This document shows, piece by piece, positions 6,870-10,813 of a stretch of 10,813 bases of DNA. Numbering within the stretch: position 1 is the stretch's first letter; each line of letters opens with the position of its first letter. The DNA comes from Desulfobacterales bacterium (GTDB lineage Bacteria > Desulfobacterota > Desulfobacteria > Desulfobacterales > Desulfobacteraceae). The position numbers were made by a program, and so were the translations under genes. Below the pieces are notes generated by a model. That model ran no database searches. It was not told where the DNA came from and saw only the letters and a program-made list of their open reading frames with translations. The stretch is from assembly GCA_022361135.1 (NCBI GenBank), contig JAKSBM010000722.1, positions 1-10,813 of the forward strand. Direction: 5' to 3'.

Positions 6870-8591
6870 TCAGGGATAAATTTCAACAAATCGATTGCGC
6901 TTGATGGTGAGCAGGAACATCTGCTTCCGGGCCTGGCCCGATGCATCAAATATGGTGTTCCCGGTAACCCCCTCGAAAATCCGATGGCCGGCCAGCAGAT
7001 CCCTGAGATCCTGCCGGGATCCCACCGTATCTGAAATGGCCGATTCAAAAAGAATGGCCGCCGTATCATAGGAAACCGCTTCCAAAAAGGCCGGACCCGC
7101 CCCAAAGAGTGTCTTGAACGCTTTGTCGAACCGGGCCGTGGCCGGCCGCTTACTCTGGCTAAAGTACCCATCAATGATGATGGTTTTTTTGTTATACCCC
7201 CGGGTCTCCTTGAGCAACTTATCCTTGTTCCAGAGATTGGTGCCCAAAAGATACATACCTGTGGCGTCGTTAAAGGCCAGCTGGGGAAGGATGAGATTTA
7301 CCCGGGAAACATCGTCGGGGATGAACACGGCATCAAATTGGATTTCAATTTTTTCATCCTCTTCCGCCTCTGATTTATCTGCCTCCGGCCCGGCCACATC
7401 ATTCTGAACCGCCCATTCATTGTGGGATAAAAGGACAGAGTTTCCAAGGAGTTCCCTTTGCAGCTCCAGGCTTTCCTCCCGCTGCTTCAAATAGTCGGGA
7501 ACCGGATAGGCCTCCCCGGTCAATTTTCGAATGGCTTTTGTGAAATCGGTTTTCTTGCCGTCGTAGGACTCCACCCCCACCACCTGTCCGTCGAACAGAT
7601 CCACGGCATCCCAGAACAATTCCTTGTACCGTTCCCCATACCGCTCATCCGGATAGAAGATGGCCACTTTTTTAACCCCCAGCTCCAGGAAGGCATAGGC
7701 AGCCAGGGTCTGGACCTGCATCTCCGGGGTGATGAAATTGGAAAAGAGAAAATCCCCCATCTGACAGAATTCCGATTTCTGGGTCAGGGCTATCATGGGA
7801 ATTCCCAGCTCCTGGGACCGTTTACCGGCCTCTTCAACGGCCAGGAGGGGCCCAAGGATGGCCATGACGTTTTCCTGGTCCAACTCATCCACACTGGCCA
7901 CGGCCCTCTGGGGATCGGACCCCGTGTCCTTGATTAAAACCCGAAAGGATCGATTGTATTTGATTGAAAGGTCCTGGAGGGCCAGCTGAACCCCTTTAAG
8001 GGCCCGCTGCCCGTAGACTCCGTACTTTCCGGTGAGGGGCAGAATGCATCCGATGGTTTCCTTTTTCACAAAGGTTTGGCGAATGATGGAAAGAAGCTCT
8101 GTGGCCTCGGATGCGTATCGATGGGCGGGATAGTTATCAACAAAGGAGGATAATACCTTTCCGGCTTCTCCATAGGCCTTTTCCCGGGACAGATTCACCC
8201 CCAGCCAATAGGTGAGAAGGGGTTTGGGAATCTGGTTTTCCCCATCTTCCAACAAAGGCATCAAAACGGCTGAAGGACTCTGAATCAACACCTTTTCAAG
8301 GGCCTTTAGTACAGGTCCCGGATCCACCTCCCCATCTGCCAAAAGCGTATTGTACAGGGAAAGGGCCTGGGCTTGTGAACCGTTTTCGGCCAATGCCTGC
8401 GCCTCGGTCATGAGAAGCTGCCGAACCCTATCCTTGGTCAGGGGAACGGCTGCACCCGGGGTCACACCATCGCCTTTGCTACCGAGGGGTTTTGGTTTTT
8501 CCTGCTGCGCACATCCACTGACCACAACCAGCACCAACAAGGCTGCGCCCAGCCATGCCATCCACTTTGTCTGCTTCAACATAGAACCCAT
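6870..8591 (-). CDS. LppC/LpoA-like lipoprotein with periplasmic ligand-binding fold
   Basis: A 573-aa predicted lipoprotein. A basic N-terminus, a hydrophobic stretch (about 11-25) and the lipobox VSGC put the lipidated cysteine at residue 27. Residues about 50-175 are helical and TPR-like (LAENGSQAQALSLYNTLL; YGEAGKVLSSFVDNYP). From about 178 to the end there is a type I periplasmic-binding (LivK/LppC) fold opening with IGCILPLTGKYGVYG. An acidic insertion lies at about 402-416. TPR region plus binding-protein fold is the layout of LpoA/LppC, the outer-membrane activator of penicillin-binding protein 1A in enterobacteria. That role is only inferred; a ligand-binding receptor is the alternative. 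The gene begins 7 bp after the miaA stop, so the two form an operon. A second ATG three codons later (8582) is equally possible, and either start keeps the signal peptide. Confidence 0.9.
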   Translation of the reverse strand: MGSMLKQTKWMAWLGAALLVLVVVSGCAQQEKPKPLGSKGDGVTPGAAVPLTKDRVRQLLMTEAQALAENGSQAQALSLYNTLLADGEVDPGPVLKALEKVLIQSPSAVLMPLLEDGENQIPKPLLTYWLGVNLSREKAYGEAGKVLSSFVDNYPAHRYASEATELLSIIRQTFVKKETIGCILPLTGKYGVYGQRALKGVQLALQDLSIKYNRSFRVLIKDTGSDPQRAVASVDELDQENVMAILGPLLAVEEAGKRSQELGIPMIALTQKSEFCQMGDFLFSNFITPEMQVQTLAAYAFLELGVKKVAIFYPDERYGERYKELFWDAVDLFDGQVVGVESYDGKKTDFTKAIRKLTGEAYPVPDYLKQREESLELQRELLGNSVLLSHNEWAVQNDVAGPEADKSEAEEDEKIEIQFDAVFIPDDVSRVNLILPQLAFNDATGMYLLGTNLWNKDKLLKETRGYNKKTIIIDGYFSQSKRPATARFDKAFKTLFGAGPAFLEAVSYDTAAILFESAISDTVGSRQDLRDLLAGHRIFEGVTGNTIFDASGQARKQMFLLTIKRNRFVEIYP

Positions 8592-8598
8592 TGTTCAA

Positions 8599-9516
8599 TC
8601 ACTTTCCATTGAGAAATTTTTCCACAAGTTCGGCGGCCCCATCCATATCGGTGGGCTCAATCCAGATCAACCCGGGTTCCTTCCGAAACCAGGTGAACTG
8701 CCGTTTGGCATATCTGCGGGTATCACGCTTCAAAAGTTCAACGGCTTCGTCAAGGCTGACTTCCCCTTTGAGATACATGCCCATGTGACGATACCCGATG
8801 CACTGCATGGATTTCAAATCCAGAGAATAGCCTTTTTCCTGCAATTGAACAACTTCATTCAAAAGCCCCTGCTCCATCATGATATCCACCCGGCGGTTGA
8901 TGCGGTCATAGAGGCGCGCCCGATCCATGGTGAGGCCAAAGGTGAGGCTTTCGTATCGTTGTTCGGCAAAGCCGTGGTCTTCCTGTTTTTTGGAAATGGG
9001 CTTTCCTGTGGTGCGGAAAACTTCAATGGCCCGGATCACACGGAAGGCATCATTGGGGTGAATCCGCTCTGCGGAAACCGGATCACAGGACGCCAGTTCC
9101 TTGTGCAACGCCTCCCCTCCCCGCTCTTCCCATTCCCGGGTGATCTGTTCCAACATTTGGGCATCTGCCGGTTTGGACCGGAACAACCCATGGAGCAAGG
9201 CACGGATGTAAAATCCGGTTCCGCCGGCAACAATGGGAAGTTTATCCTTATTATATAAGTCTTGAATTATGGCGTCGGCATCGGCGGCATATTGCCCGGC
9301 ATCGTAATCCAAATCCGGATCCAGGAAATCCACCAGGTGATGGACCGCTGCGGCAAGTTCCTCTGCATCGGGCTTGGCCGTTCCAATATCCAGATATTTA
9401 TAGATTTGCATGGAGTCGGCGCCGATGATCTCGCCGTCGAATTTCTGTGCCAAGGAAATGGCAAAACTGGTTTTCCCGATCCCGGTGGGACCGCATATTG
9501 AGATAATTTTCTTCAT
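8599..9516 (-). CDS. miaA: tRNA dimethylallyltransferase
   Basis: A 305-aa cytoplasmic enzyme that transfers a dimethylallyl group to N6 of A37 in tRNAs reading UNN codons (i6A37, precursor of ms2i6A). All family landmarks are present: P-loop GPTGIGKT (9-16), GADSMQIYKYLDIGTAKP (32-49) with Asp34 as the expected catalytic acid/base, VAGGTGFYIRAL (96-107), QCIGYR (238-243) and RRYAKRQFTWFR (267-278). Length is normal. The ATG at 9516 gives the typical MKKIISICGPTG start, but the preceding bases (CCTCCCGCAC) contain no Shine-Dalgarno, so translation may start weakly or from a leaderless or short-leader mRNA. It is the first gene of the miaA-lipoprotein pair and diverges from the hdrA-like gene. 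No confident promoter was found on this strand. Confidence 0.96.
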   Translation of the reverse strand: MKKIISICGPTGIGKTSFAISLAQKFDGEIIGADSMQIYKYLDIGTAKPDAEELAAAVHHLVDFLDPDLDYDAGQYAADADAIIQDLYNKDKLPIVAGGTGFYIRALLHGLFRSKPADAQMLEQITREWEERGGEALHKELASCDPVSAERIHPNDAFRVIRAIEVFRTTGKPISKKQEDHGFAEQRYESLTFGLTMDRARLYDRINRRVDIMMEQGLLNEVVQLQEKGYSLDLKSMQCIGYRHMGMYLKGEVSLDEAVELLKRDTRRYAKRQFTWFRKEPGLIWIEPTDMDGAAELVEKFLNGK

Positions 9517-9552
9517 GTGCGGGAGGTTAGGGTCTTTAGGGGTTAATATGGG

Positions 9553-9582
9553 TTGACAATATTTAATACTTGGCTTTATAAC
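9553..9582 (+). promoter_or_regulatory. sigma-70-type promoter for the hdrA-like gene
   Basis: TTGACA (9553-9558, full consensus) and TATAAC (9577-9582, five of six) are separated by 18 bp in AT-rich DNA. The expected start, near 9589, would give an untranslated leader of about 175 nt containing the two repeat copies. It is the only good promoter-like pair in the 247-bp gap between miaA and hdrA. Confidence 0.65.
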
Positions 9583-9613
9583 ATAGTTTTTTGATTAATA
9601 AAAAGTAATAAAA

Positions 9614-9720
9614 TTTGGACTCGGAAGCTGGATTAGTTGGGAAGCTAGCTTCCATTAAACCTTTTTGGAAATGCGGAAACTGGATTAGTTGGGAATGCGG
9701 TTTTCGTTTATGAACCTTGC
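9614..9720 (+). repeat. two degenerate ~52-bp tandem repeat copies in the hdrA leader
   Basis: The segments 9622-9643 and 9674-9695 match at 21 of 22 positions and share CTGGATTAGTTGGGAA (9628-9643 and 9680-9695). The flanks match more loosely: TTTGGA precedes each copy (9614, 9664), and AACCTT follows each (9658, 9713). The first copy also contains a perfect 14-bp palindrome, GGAAGCTAGCTTCC (9640-9653). They lie between the promoter and the start codon of the hdrA-like gene, so they would be transcribed as leader RNA. Confidence 0.8.
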
Positions 9721-9749
9721 TTAACCAAGTTCGTTTTACGATTAGCAAC

Positions 9750-9754
9750 AGGAG
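9750..9754 (+). promoter_or_regulatory. ribosome binding site of the hdrA-like gene
   Basis: AGGAG lies 9 bases before ATG 9764-9766 and fixes the start upstream of the FAD-binding motif. This matters because a caller treating TGA as stop would discard the first 59 codons or report a downstream start. Confidence 0.85.
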
Positions 9755-9763
9755 AGGATAATA

Positions 9764-10813
9764 ATGAAAACAACCAAAAATGGATCGGTGGTGGTCGTCG
9801 GTGGCGGAATTTCCGGCATGCTGTCTGCCCTTGATCTTGCGAACTCCGGATTCTACGTCTATTTGGTGGAAAAAGGGTCGTCCATTGGCGGGGTCATGGC
9901 CCAGCTGGACAAGACCTTCCCCACCAATGACTGCGCAATGTGAATTATCTCCCCTACACTGGTCGAGGTCGGCCGGCACTTAAACATTGACCTGTTAACA
10001 CTTTCGGAAGTTAAAAATGTAACCGGCGAACTGGGTAATTTCCAGGTGGAGATCCTGAAAAAGCCCCGTTACGTCAGAGAAGACCGCTGTATCGCCTGTG
10101 GCGCCTGTGCTGAAAAATGCCCGGGCAAATGCGAGGACGGATACAATGCGGATCGGAAAAAGCGTTCTGCCATCTTTGTGGAATACCCCCAGGCAGTCCC
10201 CTTGAAATATGCCATCAATCCCGATGCATGTTTGAAACTCACCAAAGACAAATGTGGAACCTGTGAAAAGGTCTGCCCGGCAGATGCCATCGATTATACG
10301 CAGACCGAAGAACGCATGACCCTGGATGCAGGCTCCATTATTTTCTCCCCCGGGTTCAAACCCTTTGACCCCAGCAAGTTTGATAACTACCAGTATGCCA
10401 ACTTCCCCAATGTTGTCACTTCCATGGAGTTTGAAAGACTGCTGTCCGCAACCGGTCCCACCATGGGCCATGTCACCACCTTCCCCAAACTGCCCGCCAA
10501 GCCCAAAAAGAAAAAGGACAAAGAGCTGGCTAAAAAACGGAAGGATCCCAAGAAGATCGCCTGGTTCCAGTGCGTGGGCTCCAGGGACATCAACAAGTGC
10601 GACAATGCCTACTGCTCCTCGGTCTGCTGCATGTATGCGGTTAAAGAGGCCATGATTGCCAAGGAGCATGACAGCGAGCTGGATTGTTCCATCTTCTTCA
10701 TGGATATGCGGACCCCGGGCAAGGAGTTCGAGAAATACTACCAGAACGCCAAGGACAAGCACGGCATCAACTTCATCCGCTCCCGGGTCCACTCCGTGAC
10801 CGAAGACCCGGAC
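9764..10813 (+). CDS. hdrA: HdrA-like flavoprotein with selenocysteine at codon 60 (partial)
   Basis: The first 350 codons of a heterodisulfide-reductase subunit A-like iron-sulfur flavoprotein, which in known complexes takes part in flavin-based electron transfer or bifurcation with HdrBC and hydrogenase or dehydrogenase partners. The Rossmann motif [17 protein letters not shown] (9-25) and VEKGSSIGG (35-43) bind FAD. Codon 60 is TGA (9941-9943) in [18 protein letters not shown], where homologues have Cys; the frame stays open afterwards. Two ferredoxin-type motifs follow: Cys109/112/115/119, and Cys156/164/167/171. An HdrA cluster motif, Cys270 with Cys284, Cys288 and Cys289 (QCVGSRD...YCSSVCC), lies beyond a lysine-rich linker (242-264). 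The start lacks the long N-terminal domain of methanogen HdrA. The right edge cuts the gene. QmoA/QmoB are related alternatives, but the motif set favours HdrA. Confidence 0.92.
9959..9976 (+). promoter_or_regulatory. bacterial SECIS hairpin for UGA recoding
   Basis: CTGGTCG (9959-9965) pairs with CGGCCGG (9970-9976) through seven pairs (two of them G-U), leaving the loop AGGT (9966-9969). The stem begins 15 nt and the loop 22 nt after the TGA at 9941-9943. The E. coli fdhF SECIS presents an AGGUCU loop on a GC-rich stem at a similar distance, with the apical GU read by SelB; here the loop region reads GAGGUC. It lies inside the coding sequence, over residues VEVGR. Confidence 0.82.

Noticed and set aside
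8350..9258. 302-codon plus-strand ORF
   Set aside because: It spans the antisense of both the lipoprotein and miaA genes; composition is shadow-like.
9622..9695. Repeat pair as a CRISPR array
   Set aside because: Only two degenerate copies, with partly similar spacers and no cas genes.
9941..9943. TGA as a nonsense mutation making the hdrA-like gene a pseudogene
   Set aside because: The codon sits at the conserved Cys position, the frame and motifs are intact for 290 codons afterwards, and a SECIS-like hairpin follows at the right distance.
9563..9979. 138-codon minus-strand ORF crossing the hdrA promoter region
   Set aside because: It overlaps the promoter, the tandem repeats and the start of hdrA on the opposite strand; no family resemblance.
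9995..10792. 265-codon minus-strand ORF
   Set aside because: Antisense to the HdrA-like gene with its intact cysteine motifs.

Overview
The window looks like chromosomal DNA from a Gram-negative anaerobe of the sulfate-reducing Desulfobacteria (old Deltaproteobacteria) type. This is inference from gene content: an HdrA-like flavin/iron-sulfur protein read through an in-frame UGA, a PxxKW cysteine-rich small protein, a KDO (lipopolysaccharide) pathway gene, an outer-membrane-type lipoprotein and a plant-type phosphofructokinase. There is no phage, insertion sequence, CRISPR array, tRNA or rRNA. Almost all the DNA is in intact genes with long antisense shadow ORFs, which is usual at this moderately high GC.

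Layout, left to right. The last 37 codons of truA (+) are followed by about 490 bp without a convincing gene. This stretch holds a possible truA terminator, two adjacent small hairpins and a strong terminator for the operon arriving from the right. On the minus strand a PLP-dependent class I/II aminotransferase (3720-2401) and a ClC-family anion transporter with two CBS domains (2398-608) are 2 bp apart and must be co-transcribed. Upstream of them, also on the minus strand and separated by a strong terminator, is the 90-aa PxxKW cysteine-rich protein (4156-3884). A 310-bp divergent intergenic region leads to kdsD and pfkA on the plus strand, overlapping by one base (TAATG) and closed by a textbook terminator at 6814-6850. 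Converging from the right is a minus-strand pair: miaA (tRNA dimethylallyltransferase), then a LppC/LpoA-like lipoprotein with a periplasmic ligand-binding fold. Finally, divergent from miaA, an hdrA-like gene starts at 9764 and runs off the right edge.

The most notable element is this hdrA. Codon 60 is TGA in a segment that is otherwise the standard HdrA motif, where homologues have Cys. Reading continues in frame for 290 more codons with intact ferredoxin and HdrA cluster motifs. A 7-bp hairpin with an AGGU loop, much like the E. coli fdhF SECIS, begins 15 nt after the TGA. I read this as a selenocysteine-containing HdrA, so gene callers that stop at TGA will truncate or mis-start it. Selenocysteine HdrA is known from methanococci and some sulfate reducers, so the phenomenon is not new, but this gene is easily mis-annotated. 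Its leader contains a near-consensus sigma-70 promoter and two degenerate copies of a ~52-bp repeat. The aminotransferase-ClC operon, with its non-canonical ClC residues, and the PxxKW protein are the other places where function is really open.
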